A program made the position numbers and the translations under genes. The notes under the pieces are model-generated. The model was given only the letters and a program-made list of their open reading frames with translations, made no database searches and was not told where the DNA came from. This document shows positions 50,698 to 58,381 of a DNA stretch of 64,000 nt, in pieces. Origin of the DNA: Lactobacillus johnsonii. Lineage in GTDB: Bacteria > Bacillota > Bacilli > Lactobacillales > Lactobacillaceae. Location: NCBI RefSeq assembly GCF_013487865.1, contig NZ_CP047409.1, positions 1,116,001 through 1,180,000 of the forward strand, read 5' to 3'. Every line of letters begins with the position of its first letter. The stretch's first letter is position 1.

Positions 50698-52086
50698 TTA
50701 CTTACCTGCAGCAGGAGTAGCTTTAGTTTCCTTCTTTTCCAAAGCTTCATAACGCTTGCCTGGTAATGGATTCTTCTTCATGTATTGGTAAAGAAGAACA
50801 AACAATGCAAGTAATACGATCAAACCAATAATAGCTAACCAATTAAGTCTACCTGCTTGAGCCATTAAAAATCTTAAGTCAGGTGCTTCAATTGATGACC
50901 AAGTTACTTCAGAACCCTTTGGAACCTTAGCAGCACCAGTTGAAGTTGCTAATTTAGTAAATACACCTGAGAAGTAAGTTGCTCCGTAAAGGAATAATGG
51001 TTCATAAATAATACCTAAAACGATCATTCTTAATAAGTTACCACCGGTAAGAAGCAAACCACCTACACCGATACAGTAGTTAATAACACCAGCAATTGGC
51101 AAAACTTTGTTTCCAGGTAAAATAGCGGCATAAACGATAGAAATAGGAATCATCAATACCATAGTTACCCAAAGTTCTGTTGATTGACCTAAGATTGGCC
51201 AGTCAAGTCCGATAACAAATTCACGACCTTTAACGTGCTTCTTCATGAAGTTACTCATAGTTGTACCAAATGGAGTTAAAGCATCCATGAAGAATTTTGC
51301 CATTGGTGGGAAGATAGCCATAACAGCACCGACAGTAACAGCTAAATTAAGTGCAGCACCAACACTGTAACGACCAGCTAATGCAAGAATAAAACCAATA
51401 ATGGCACCCATTACAACAGGTTCAGATAAAATACCAATTTTCTTCTTTAAATCACGTGCATCCCATTTCTTGTTGAATACAGGAATGTAGTTCATTACCC
51501 AGTTTACTGGGAACATAATAGTTGCAGTAAAGGCTTCAATGTGAGTAGTAGTAACACCGACTAATCCAAAGTCAGTCTTAATTTCTTCGGCCCACATGTC
51601 ACCTAACTTCAAACTAATAATAATTTGAATACCTGCAGCTACGAAAGCCCAAGGTAATGAGCCTGAAATGCTATAAACCATGTATGCAGTTAAGGCAATA
51701 CCCCAAACATTCCACATATCAGCGTTCAATGTTTTAGTTAAGTTTGCCAAAAGCATAATTAAGTTAATAATAATTTCAACTGCGAAGAATACAAAGGCCA
51801 TTGGCCAAGCCCAAGTAATCGCAGCAGCACCAGGCCAACCAAAGTCAACCGCAGGTAAATTAATACTTGTATGTTGTGCTAAGGCTTTAGCAGCAGGACT
51901 AACAGCAGTAGTCAATTGATTAATAGCCATTGACATACCAATGAAACCTGTAGCAAGATACAAACCTGATAAGAAAGCCTTAGAAGGCTTCATACCAAAT
52001 ATGAGCCCCAAAATAATAATTAAAATAGGAATTAAAACTTGTGACCCAACTCCCAATATGGCTTGTACAACATTATTCCAGTCCAT
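50698..52086 (-). CDS. PTS galactitol-type permease, EIIC component
   Basis: The 462-residue protein has about ten to twelve membrane helices with the Gat family start (VVQAILGVGSQVLIPILIIILGLIFGMKPSKAF) and the TTTHIEAFTATIMFPVNWVMNYIP region. Gat-type PTS enzymes move galactitol, tagatose, pentitols and related compounds. The partner IIB and IIA genes lie directly upstream. The substrate cannot be read from the sequence. Confidence 0.9.
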   Translation of the reverse strand: MDWNNVVQAILGVGSQVLIPILIIILGLIFGMKPSKAFLSGLYLATGFIGMSMAINQLTTAVSPAAKALAQHTSINLPAVDFGWPGAAAITWAWPMAFVFFAVEIIINLIMLLANLTKTLNADMWNVWGIALTAYMVYSISGSLPWAFVAAGIQIIISLKLGDMWAEEIKTDFGLVGVTTTHIEAFTATIMFPVNWVMNYIPVFNKKWDARDLKKKIGILSEPVVMGAIIGFILALAGRYSVGAALNLAVTVGAVMAIFPPMAKFFMDALTPFGTTMSNFMKKHVKGREFVIGLDWPILGQSTELWVTMVLMIPISIVYAAILPGNKVLPIAGVINYCIGVGGLLLTGGNLLRMIVLGIIYEPLFLYGATYFSGVFTKLATSTGAAKVPKGSEVTWSSIEAPDLRFLMAQAGRLNWLAIIGLIVLLALFVLLYQYMKKNPLPGKRYEALEKKETKATPAAGK

Positions 52087-52116
52087 ACATCTTCATCTCC
52101 TTTATATAGGAAGAAA

Positions 52117-52437
52117 CTAACTGTTTTCGACCATTTCTTTAACTTTTTCGTTAGCTTCGTCTTGACCCATACCGGTTAACCAAGGTAAACCAGTTAAATC
52201 ATGGTTAATATTGTTTGCATCTAATACTTCTTTTAAAGCATCATCTGGAGCAGCAATACCAATGTAACAAATTACGCTTGGATCATTTTGTACTGTTGAT
52301 TCAGCAGTTTCAATTGGCTTTGGAATTGCCTTTGCTTGACTATCCAAACCTTCACTAGCTAAGTATTCATTAATCTTTTGTGACACTTGTGGACTAGTTG
52401 CAACACCTGAACCACAGCAAACTAAAATAGTTTTCAT
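52117..52437 (-). CDS. PTS galactitol-type EIIB component
   Basis: The 106-residue protein has the phosphorylated Cys in the P-loop ILVCCGSGVATSPQV at 4-18, typical of the GatB/lactose IIB fold. It passes phosphate from IIA to the incoming substrate. It lies between IIA and IIC in the operon. Confidence 0.92.
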   Translation of the reverse strand: MKTILVCCGSGVATSPQVSQKINEYLASEGLDSQAKAIPKPIETAESTVQNDPSVICYIGIAAPDDALKEVLDANNINHDLTGLPWLTGMGQDEANEKVKEMVENS

Positions 52438-52487
52438 AATATATACCTCTATAAACTAAAATCTAATATCACAGAATAACTACCCTA

Positions 52488-52946
52488 CTATTCTGCGAAT
52501 TTATTGGTAAGCAAGTTGTACATTGCTTCTTTTTCATCAGCATCAAGGAATGCGCTTACAAATTGCTTATTTTGAAAAGCAGCCATAATTTCAGCTAACA
52601 ACTTTGGCTGCTTGGCACCGTCTTTAAGACCTAAAAATAAGAAATTAGAAGATTGCATGTCTGCTGAATCCCCCATTTGTTTTACATTAATCGGCTTATC
52701 ATTGCGGATTACATAAATAAATGGTTTCTTAATATACTTTGGATCTACGTGTGGCAAAGCCATCGGAATCTCTGGGAACTTCAAACCAGTTGGATATGAA
52801 AGTTCACGCTTTTCCAATCCAGATATATAACCTAAATTAGCAAAGCCCTTTTCGATCACTCTAGTACCTACTAAATCAAACAATTCTTGTTCATCTGAAA
52901 CAGAAGCATTTAAGTCGATCAAATCAACATTAAACATGTCTTGCAT
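52488..52946 (-). CDS. PTS EIIA component (fructose/mannitol/galactitol type)
   Basis: The roughly 152-residue protein has the active-site His in IPMALPHVDP near 65-74. The ATG at 52946 (MQDMFNVDLIDLNAS) has an excellent ribosome site (AGGGGGGTG), so a longer in-frame start 43 codons upstream is rejected. It is the first gene of the PTS-aldolase operon and is divergent from deoR. Confidence 0.92.
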   Translation of the reverse strand: MQDMFNVDLIDLNASVSDEQELFDLVGTRVIEKGFANLGYISGLEKRELSYPTGLKFPEIPMALPHVDPKYIKKPFIYVIRNDKPINVKQMGDSADMQSSNFLFLGLKDGAKQPKLLAEIMAAFQNKQFVSAFLDADEKEAMYNLLTNKFAE

Positions 52947-52983
52947 ATTTTCACCCCCCTCAAAATTTATCTGTTTGCTAATA

Positions 52984-52997
52984 TGTTTACGCTTACA
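52984..52997. promoter_or_regulatory. cre-like catabolite repression site
   Basis: TGTTTACGCTTACA matches the CcpA consensus TGWAANCGNTNWCA at 12 of 14 positions. It starts next to the -10 of the PTS operon promoter, a position where CcpA would block transcription. Confidence 0.5.
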
Positions 52998-53023
52998 CTG
53001 TACAAAAAAAAAAAAAAAGTCAA
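52997..53023 (-). promoter_or_regulatory. PTS operon promoter with 15-base A/T homopolymer in the spacer
   Basis: On the minus strand: -35 TTGACT (53023-53018), a spacer of T14 plus G (15 bases), and -10 TACAGT (53002-52997). The homopolymer is A15 on the plus strand (53004-53018). At the present length the spacer is two bases short of the optimum of 17. Slippage would change promoter strength. Confidence 0.5.
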
Positions 53024-53049
53024 TAAAATATCCAAAGAAAAACAAAAAG

Positions 53050-53065
53050 TGTTCAAACTTGAACA
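53050..53065. promoter_or_regulatory. Palindromic operator, likely for the DeoR regulator
   Basis: TGTTCAAACTTGAACA is a perfect 7-bp inverted repeat with a two-base spacer. It covers the -35 (TTGAAC, 53059-53064) of a deoR promoter whose -10 is TATACT (53082-53087), 17-base spacing. Autoregulation and control of the divergent PTS operon are inferred. Confidence 0.6.
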
Positions 53066-53130
53066 TTTTAAACAAATTAAGTATACTAAAAGTGCTTTTT
53101 TAGCAAAACGAAAAAAAGAGATGAAATTAT

Positions 53131-53889
53131 ATGACAATGAAGAAGCAAGAAAGACAAGATCAAATTATCTTGTTGTTAAATCGAACGGGATTCATGACTT
53201 CTAAGGCATTAGCTAAACAAATCGGCGTAACACCTATGACTATCAGAAGAGATATTTCTGAATTATCTCAACAAAATAAGCTTATAAAAATATATGGTGG
53301 TGCAAAATCCTTAAATAACTCTATGACCGTTGAATTTTCAACTTCACAAAAAATGAAAATCAATATTGATTTAAAACAAGAGATCGGTCAAAAATTAGCA
53401 GATATTATTGAGGATGGCTCTACCGTTTACTTAGGTGCTGGCACTACTCTTCTATATTCACTTCCGTTTTTAGTTAAAAAGAAACTAACATTTGTTACTA
53501 ACAGTTTTATATCATTTAGTAAGTTAGCTACTAGTGGAACTGATTGTAGAGTGCTTTCTACTGGTGGTGAATTACATAAAAATACTGGAGAATTTCTAGG
53601 GCAAATAGCTGAAAGGACATTTGATGGCTTAAATCTTGATTATGCACTTTGTTCCACTAATGGCATAAGAGACAACGATGTTACTACTAGCAGTGAAGAT
53701 GAAGGCAGAATTCAAAACGTAGCTATCAATCATGCTACTAAAGCATTAATTGTTGCAGATCATACTAAATTGGGAAGATCAGATATGATTACTTTCAGGA
53801 ATTTGAATACATTTGACGGTTTAGTAACTGATAATGAAATAAGTGCTGAATTGAGGAAAGAATATTCAGCTTATACGAAAGTGTGGTAA
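53131..53889 (+). CDS. DeoR family transcriptional regulator
   Basis: The 252-residue repressor has an N-terminal helix-turn-helix (RQDQIILLLNRTGFMTSKALAKQIGVTPMTIRRDISEL) and the DeoR sensor domain (TVYLGAGTTLLYSLPFL; VADHTKLGR). Members sense phosphorylated sugars. It is divergent from the PTS operon and heads the kinase-phosphatase operon. Confidence 0.92.
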   Translation: MTMKKQERQDQIILLLNRTGFMTSKALAKQIGVTPMTIRRDISELSQQNKLIKIYGGAKSLNNSMTVEFSTSQKMKINIDLKQEIGQKLADIIEDGSTVYLGAGTTLLYSLPFLVKKKLTFVTNSFISFSKLATSGTDCRVLSTGGELHKNTGEFLGQIAERTFDGLNLDYALCSTNGIRDNDVTTSSEDEGRIQNVAINHATKALIVADHTKLGRSDMITFRNLNTFDGLVTDNEISAELRKEYSAYTKVW

Positions 53890-53891
53890 AA

Positions 53892-54845
53892 ATGATTATT
53901 ACTATTACAGTTAACCCATCTGTAGATCGGCTATATCACGTGTCAAAATTAGTTCCTAATACACTAAATCGTGTAAATCTGAAAAAGCACATGGTTGGTG
54001 GTAAAGGTTTTAATGCGGGACGTGTTTCTTCCCTTCTTGGTAGAAAAACTATTGTTTTCGGCTTTATTGGCGGTGAAAACGGTAATTTTATCAAAAAAGA
54101 AGCTGAAAAGGACAAATACAGTACTTGGTTTATTGATACCAAAGTTGAAACACGCAATTGCTTGCAGATTATTGATGACAATGATAATAAAACGGAAATC
54201 AACGAAAATGGATTACCCATTAAACATGATTACTATGACAAATTAACCAATAGTCTTAAAGGAATGCTAGAAAGTAAGGACATTAAAGCTATTTCTTTAA
54301 ATGGTTCTTTACCGCAAGGCTGTGATTATCATTATTATATTGATCTGATCAAGATGATTCGAGATATAAAGCCAGAATGTGGAATAGTGCTAGATACTTC
54401 TGGTAATATTCTCAATCAAATATTAGATAATGGCACCTTGCCTGATATTATCAAGCCGAATGAGCATGAAATTGCAGAATATTTAAACAAACCTGTGACA
54501 ACTGATCCTAAGGAACTAATGTCTGATATTCAAGAAAACGCCAAACTTAGAGCCATTCCAATTATCTTTGTATCTCTTGGTGCAAAGGGATGCTTAGTAA
54601 AACACAATGATAACTATTTCTATGCTGTTCAAAAACCAGTTAAAGCCATTAATACCGAAGGCTCAGGGGATGCGATGGTTGGTGGTATTTTGTCAGCAAT
54701 CGATAAAGATGCCAATATTAAAGAAATGATTCAATTTGCTTGTGCTGCAGGAACAGCTAACGCTATGAATATCAAAACTGGATACGTTGATCGCAAAACC
54801 TTTGACGAACTTATTCCTAATATTGATATTTCTATGCTTAATTAG
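53892..54845 (+). CDS. PfkB family sugar kinase (1-phosphofructokinase / tagatose-6-phosphate kinase type)
   Basis: About 317 residues from MIITITVNPSVDRLYHV, the LacC/FruK type start. GGKGFNAGRVSSLLG at 36-50 and the C-terminal NTEGSGDAMVGGILSA with the catalytic Asp are present. Family members phosphorylate a ketose phosphate to a bisphosphate. It starts 2 bases after the deoR stop. The substrate is presumably the phosphorylated PTS product. Confidence 0.9.
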   Translation: MIITITVNPSVDRLYHVSKLVPNTLNRVNLKKHMVGGKGFNAGRVSSLLGRKTIVFGFIGGENGNFIKKEAEKDKYSTWFIDTKVETRNCLQIIDDNDNKTEINENGLPIKHDYYDKLTNSLKGMLESKDIKAISLNGSLPQGCDYHYYIDLIKMIRDIKPECGIVLDTSGNILNQILDNGTLPDIIKPNEHEIAEYLNKPVTTDPKELMSDIQENAKLRAIPIIFVSLGAKGCLVKHNDNYFYAVQKPVKAINTEGSGDAMVGGILSAIDKDANIKEMIQFACAAGTANAMNIKTGYVDRKTFDELIPNIDISMLN

Positions 54846-54855
54846 GAGTGACTAT

Positions 54856-55680
54856 ATGAGCATTAAATTAGTAGCAATTGATTTAGATGGTACTTTACTT
54901 AATGATTCAGGGAAAATATTACCTAAATCAATTCAATCATTACAAGCTATTAAAAAATTAGGTGTTAAGGTAGTACTCACTACTGGTCGTCCACTAGTAA
55001 GTGTTAAACCTTTCCTAGATGAATTAGGATTAGATAATCCAGACGACCAATACGTAATTACTTTTAATGGATCAATTATAGAAAATACTAAAGGCAAAGT
55101 AATTAAGCGAAAAGTCTTTGATTTTCAGACCTTTGTAGATTTCGAATTATGGGCTGAAAGACATCAGCTTTACAATCAATTGGAAACTCAAAAGTCCTTA
55201 TATACAACAAGCAATTTTATTCCAATCGATGCTGCTCATGAATCATGGAAAAACAAATTACCCATGAAAATAACTACTTTGCACAATTTAATTGATTCAC
55301 CTAAAAAGCCAGAAATGCTGAAAATCATGACTGTTGCAGATAAAGCAAAATTAGATCAAATCCAAAAAAATCTTCCAGAAGTATTTACAGAAAAACTAAG
55401 TCCAATTCGCTCGGAGCCTGTATATTTAGACTTTGCGGCACCTAATGTTGATAAAGGATGGGCATTAAAAGAATTAACAGAGTATCTACACCTATTACCA
55501 AGTGAAGTTATGGCATTCGGTAATGCGGATAATGATATACCAATGGTGAAATTTGCAGGAGTCGGAGTAGCCATGGAAAAATCCACTCCCAATTTGTTAA
55601 AAGCTGCAAACTTTATTACTGGTAGCAACAATCATTCTGGCATTACAGATGCAATAGAAAAATTTATTTTAAAGAATTAG
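54856..55680 (+). CDS. Cof-type HAD phosphatase
   Basis: The 274-residue protein has the HAD motifs: LVAIDLDGTLLND at 5-17, TTGRP, and FGNADNDIPMVKFAGVGVAM late, with a C2 cap between. These enzymes dephosphorylate sugar phosphates or FMN. ATG 54856 has AGGAGTGAC upstream, so an earlier in-frame start inside the kinase gene is rejected. It is in the same operon as the PfkB kinase. Confidence 0.9.
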   Translation: MSIKLVAIDLDGTLLNDSGKILPKSIQSLQAIKKLGVKVVLTTGRPLVSVKPFLDELGLDNPDDQYVITFNGSIIENTKGKVIKRKVFDFQTFVDFELWAERHQLYNQLETQKSLYTTSNFIPIDAAHESWKNKLPMKITTLHNLIDSPKKPEMLKIMTVADKAKLDQIQKNLPEVFTEKLSPIRSEPVYLDFAAPNVDKGWALKELTEYLHLLPSEVMAFGNADNDIPMVKFAGVGVAMEKSTPNLLKAANFITGSNNHSGITDAIEKFILKN

Positions 55681-55688
55681 GTATCAAA

Positions 55689-56339
55689 ATGAAAACAATA
55701 TATTTAGTTCGTCATGGTGAAACTTACATGAACTTGTATACTAAAATGCAAGGATGGTCAGATACACCACTCACTCAACGTGGAATTAAAGGTGCTAAAG
55801 AATTAGGAAAAGAGTTATCAAAGATCCCCTTCGATATAGCTATCACAAGTGACCTTAAACGAGCACATGATACATGCAATATTATTGTGAAAGAAAATAT
55901 AAACTCGAAAAAGCTCAAAGTCATTCCTACTCCTTATTTCCGTGAACAATTTTATGGTTATCTTGAAGGCTTAGATTCTGAAATGGCATGGCGTATGGCT
56001 GGCTCTCCACATGGTTACCAACATAGTAAAGATATGTTTACTAATGAGAAAATAGATACTATTAGAAATTGGTGCAAAGATGCGGATCCATTCAAGCAAG
56101 CAGAAGATGCAAATGAATATTGGCAGCGCTTGAACAAAGGATTTAAACTAATTTCCGAGTTAAAAAATGTTAAAAATGTATTATTGGTTACACATGGATT
56201 TACAATTAGAAGTATAGTAAACAAATTTGCACCTGAAATTGATGTACATAAAGATCCACGTAATTCTTCTTTTACTAGAATTGAATTAACTACTCCACAA
56301 AACATACATGTCCTAGATTATGATAATCAAATAATTTAG
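55689..56339 (+). CDS. Histidine phosphatase family protein
   Basis: The 216-residue protein has the phosphohistidine RHG motif LVRHGETYMN at 6-15, SDLKRAHDT, REQFYGYLEG and VTHGFTIRS. It resembles the phosphoglycerate-mutase-like phosphatases that act on small phosphorylated compounds. It starts 8 bases after the HAD gene. Two phosphatases in one operon suggest that removal of a phosphate is part of the route or of its control. Confidence 0.9.
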   Translation: MKTIYLVRHGETYMNLYTKMQGWSDTPLTQRGIKGAKELGKELSKIPFDIAITSDLKRAHDTCNIIVKENINSKKLKVIPTPYFREQFYGYLEGLDSEMAWRMAGSPHGYQHSKDMFTNEKIDTIRNWCKDADPFKQAEDANEYWQRLNKGFKLISELKNVKNVLLVTHGFTIRSIVNKFAPEIDVHKDPRNSSFTRIELTTPQNIHVLDYDNQII

Positions 56340-56343
56340 CAAA

Positions 56344-56609
56344 AAAAGGAAAATTTCCACCTTACTGTCAATAACTTATCTACCTGATAAGCTGCTGACA
56401 GTTTTTTATTGCAATAAAAAAACGATCTTCAAATAGCCAAGGCTATAAGAAGATCGCCATTGCATCAGTCCACAAACTGATACGTACAATGTTTGCTCTT
56501 ATCAAACATGATCAATTATATGATTACAACGTAGCCACACATAACCAAAGACTTTAGTTGAAATCAAATGATCAATTTAAGTATAACAACCTATTAAAAA
56601 CTACAAGTA
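56344..56609 (+). mobile_element. ISL3 left-end-like fragment with two hairpins (gene-free stretch)
   Basis: CTGTCA..CTTATC pairs with GATAAG..TGACAG followed by TTTTTTATTGCA (56363-56410), then CGATCTTC pairs with GAAGATCG. The same layout (terminator-like stem, T-run plus ATTGCA, second hairpin) is seen in the intact ISL3 element at 11343-11420 and at 58270-58350. It probably also terminates the phosphatase operon. The rest of the stretch up to the IS3 element shows only a short possible frame at 56489-56557 (MFALIKHDQLYDYN, no ribosome site). Confidence 0.5.
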
Positions 56610-56645
56610 TGAAGTGCCATAGAAAAGTTAGACATTTATAAAATT

Positions 56646-57461
56646 TTAAAGATTTGATAATACACGATTTCTGTATTTTACAGGAGTCGTGTATTTTAAT
56701 TTGTTTGATCTTCTAACATTGTTAAACCAATAAATATAATCTTTCAGAATTTCCTTCATCTCTTCTAAACTTCCAATCTTAAGTCGATTCAGTTTTTCTC
56801 TCTTCATTAGATTAAATATCGTTTCTCCTGGTGCATTATCATGACAATTTCCTTTTCGGGACATGCTTTGAATTATATTCATTTTCTTTAGTCGAGCCTG
56901 ATAGCCTGGATTCTGATATTGAAAGCCTTGATCTGAATGAAGGATAGGAGCAGCTCCTGGTGGAAGATTATCTGCTAGTTCATCTAGCATATTATAAATA
57001 GTTTTCATTTCAGGAGAGTAACTTACTGCACAAGCTAGAATCTCCAAAGAAGCTTCATCTACTACAGGAGAAATATAAACTTTCTTGCCGTTAGTTAGTT
57101 TATATTCGGTTACATCGGTATGAAGAACTTTATAGGGGATAGTTTCATCAAAAGTTTGATTTAGGATATTTGGTGCTTTCTTTCCTACATTACCCTTATA
57201 CGAACTATATTTACCAGTATTTTTATGATAAATTGTTGTTTTTATTCCTAAACTTCTCATTAACTTACGTACTGTTTCTAGAGAAAATTTAAATCCTTCA
57301 TCTCTTAACGCTCCCCACATAGGACGATAACCATATGTTTCTTGTCCTTCATAGCCATAATAGATTTCTTGAATCTTCTCTTTTACTAAAGCATACTTAT
57401 CAGCTTGATTAATTCTATTTTTTACATTGTCATAGTAAGTCTTTCTATTTAATTTAAGCAC
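56646..57461 (-). CDS. IS3 transposase OrfB (made by -1 frameshift from OrfA)
   Basis: The integrase-core rve domain has DDE residues in VLHTDVTEYKL, ILHSDQGFQY and DNAPGETIFNLMKREK. Upstream the open -1 frame continues (KTQLIQDIRAKHHQIKLKVLFKVL) to an A6 tract at the end of orfA, so OrfB is expected as an OrfAB fusion. The separate start MLKLNRKTYYDN is probably not used or gives a shorter form. Confidence 0.88.
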   Translation of the reverse strand: MLKLNRKTYYDNVKNRINQADKYALVKEKIQEIYYGYEGQETYGYRPMWGALRDEGFKFSLETVRKLMRSLGIKTTIYHKNTGKYSSYKGNVGKKAPNILNQTFDETIPYKVLHTDVTEYKLTNGKKVYISPVVDEASLEILACAVSYSPEMKTIYNMLDELADNLPPGAAPILHSDQGFQYQNPGYQARLKKMNIIQSMSRKGNCHDNAPGETIFNLMKREKLNRLKIGSLEEMKEILKDYIYWFNNVRRSNKLKYTTPVKYRNRVLSNL

Positions 57462-57514
57462 CTTAAATAAGACCTTAAGTTTAATTTGATGGTGTTTTGC
57501 CCGAATATCCTGTA

Positions 57515-58063
57515 TTAATTGTGTTTTTTGTTTGTTGGATAACGTGGATATCGGGCAGCCACTTTTTTTAAGACAAGATTTTCCACTCTAAGTCTTTCTA
57601 ATTCAGCTTCCTGCTTAAGAATTTTTTCTTCATACTTTTGCTTTTCACTAAGTTCTAACTTTTTAGTTGTCTTCTTACTCTTTTTAGGCACTTTCCTAGG
57701 CCGACCTTTCTGTTTAGGCAGCAGCCCAGCGTATCCTTCTTCATTGAACTTTTTAGCCCAATTGTATACTTGAGAATCACTAATATTAAACTTAGCCGCT
57801 ACCTTTGAAACTCCAATAGAATGTGTTAAGTAGTAGCGTACCACATTTAGCCTAAAGTCAGAAGAATAAGTAGTTTTAGTATGTTTAACAGATAAGGCAG
57901 CTAAACCTTGACACTTAGCCTTATTAACCCACCTACGAATAAGAGTCCAATGAATATTATATTGTTTAGCTAAACCTTTTATTGAATCTTCATGATTTAA
58001 ATATTTGGAAACAATTTCAATTTTTAATTCAGTCGAATATTTGGTCATAAAAAAATACCTCAT
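57515..58063 (-). CDS. IS3 transposase OrfA
   Basis: The 182-residue protein has two helix-turn-helix units (SIKGLAKQYNIHWTLIRRWVNKAK; GVSKVAAKFNISDSQVYNWAKKF) and a C-terminal Lys/Glu coiled coil. It ends just after an A6 run (complement of 57524-57529) that provides the slip site for -1 frameshifting into orfB. Confidence 0.88.
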   Translation of the reverse strand: MRYFFMTKYSTELKIEIVSKYLNHEDSIKGLAKQYNIHWTLIRRWVNKAKCQGLAALSVKHTKTTYSSDFRLNVVRYYLTHSIGVSKVAAKFNISDSQVYNWAKKFNEEGYAGLLPKQKGRPRKVPKKSKKTTKKLELSEKQKYEEKILKQEAELERLRVENLVLKKVAARYPRYPTNKKHN

Positions 58064-58257
58064 AATTATTAGATTTTATGTCTAACAATTATGAGGCACT
58101 TCAGTATTCATGGGTTATTTGTGGTACTATTGTTTTCTTTCAAATTCCGCTTTTTCTTTTTTGACCTAATTCGCACCATCATAACAAGCAAAATTTTCTA
58201 CTTAAATCACTGATAATACTTGACTTTACGTAGAAAAAACCTCTGCTGATGGTAAAA

Positions 58258-58381
58258 AGGTTCTATAATTCCTCCTTTTGATGACTTATCTGTATGATAA
58301 GCTGTTAACAGGTTTTTTATTGCATCAAAAAAGGAGGACATAGTCCTCTTTAATAAAAAATCTATTCCACTAAACATTTTA
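58258..58381 (+). mobile_element. ISL3 left-end fragment cut by the IS4 copy
   Basis: GGTTCTATAATTCCTCC..TGATG resembles the left inverted repeat of the intact ISL3 element (GGCTCTATAC..TTGATG). CTTATC..GATAAG plus TTTTTTATTGCA and a GAGGAC/GTCCTC hairpin follow. The fragment ends where the right IS4 copy begins, so the IS4 element probably landed in a former ISL3 copy. Bases 58104-58257 show nothing I can name. Confidence 0.55.

Larger units (their letters stand above)
56610..58103 (-). mobile_element. IS3-family insertion sequence
   Basis: Imperfect inverted repeats of about 28 bp (TGAAGTGCC..GTTAGACAT on both ends) enclose orfA and orfB on the minus strand. A 3-bp direct repeat GTA flanks it (56607-56609 and 58104-58106), as expected for IS3 elements. 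It inserted inside the composite transposon cargo. Confidence 0.9.

Noticed and set aside
53004..53018. Fifteen-base A-run as an assembly artefact
   Set aside because: The length may be imprecise, but it lies in a well-formed promoter region and a homopolymer there is plausible, so I kept it as a finding with that caution.
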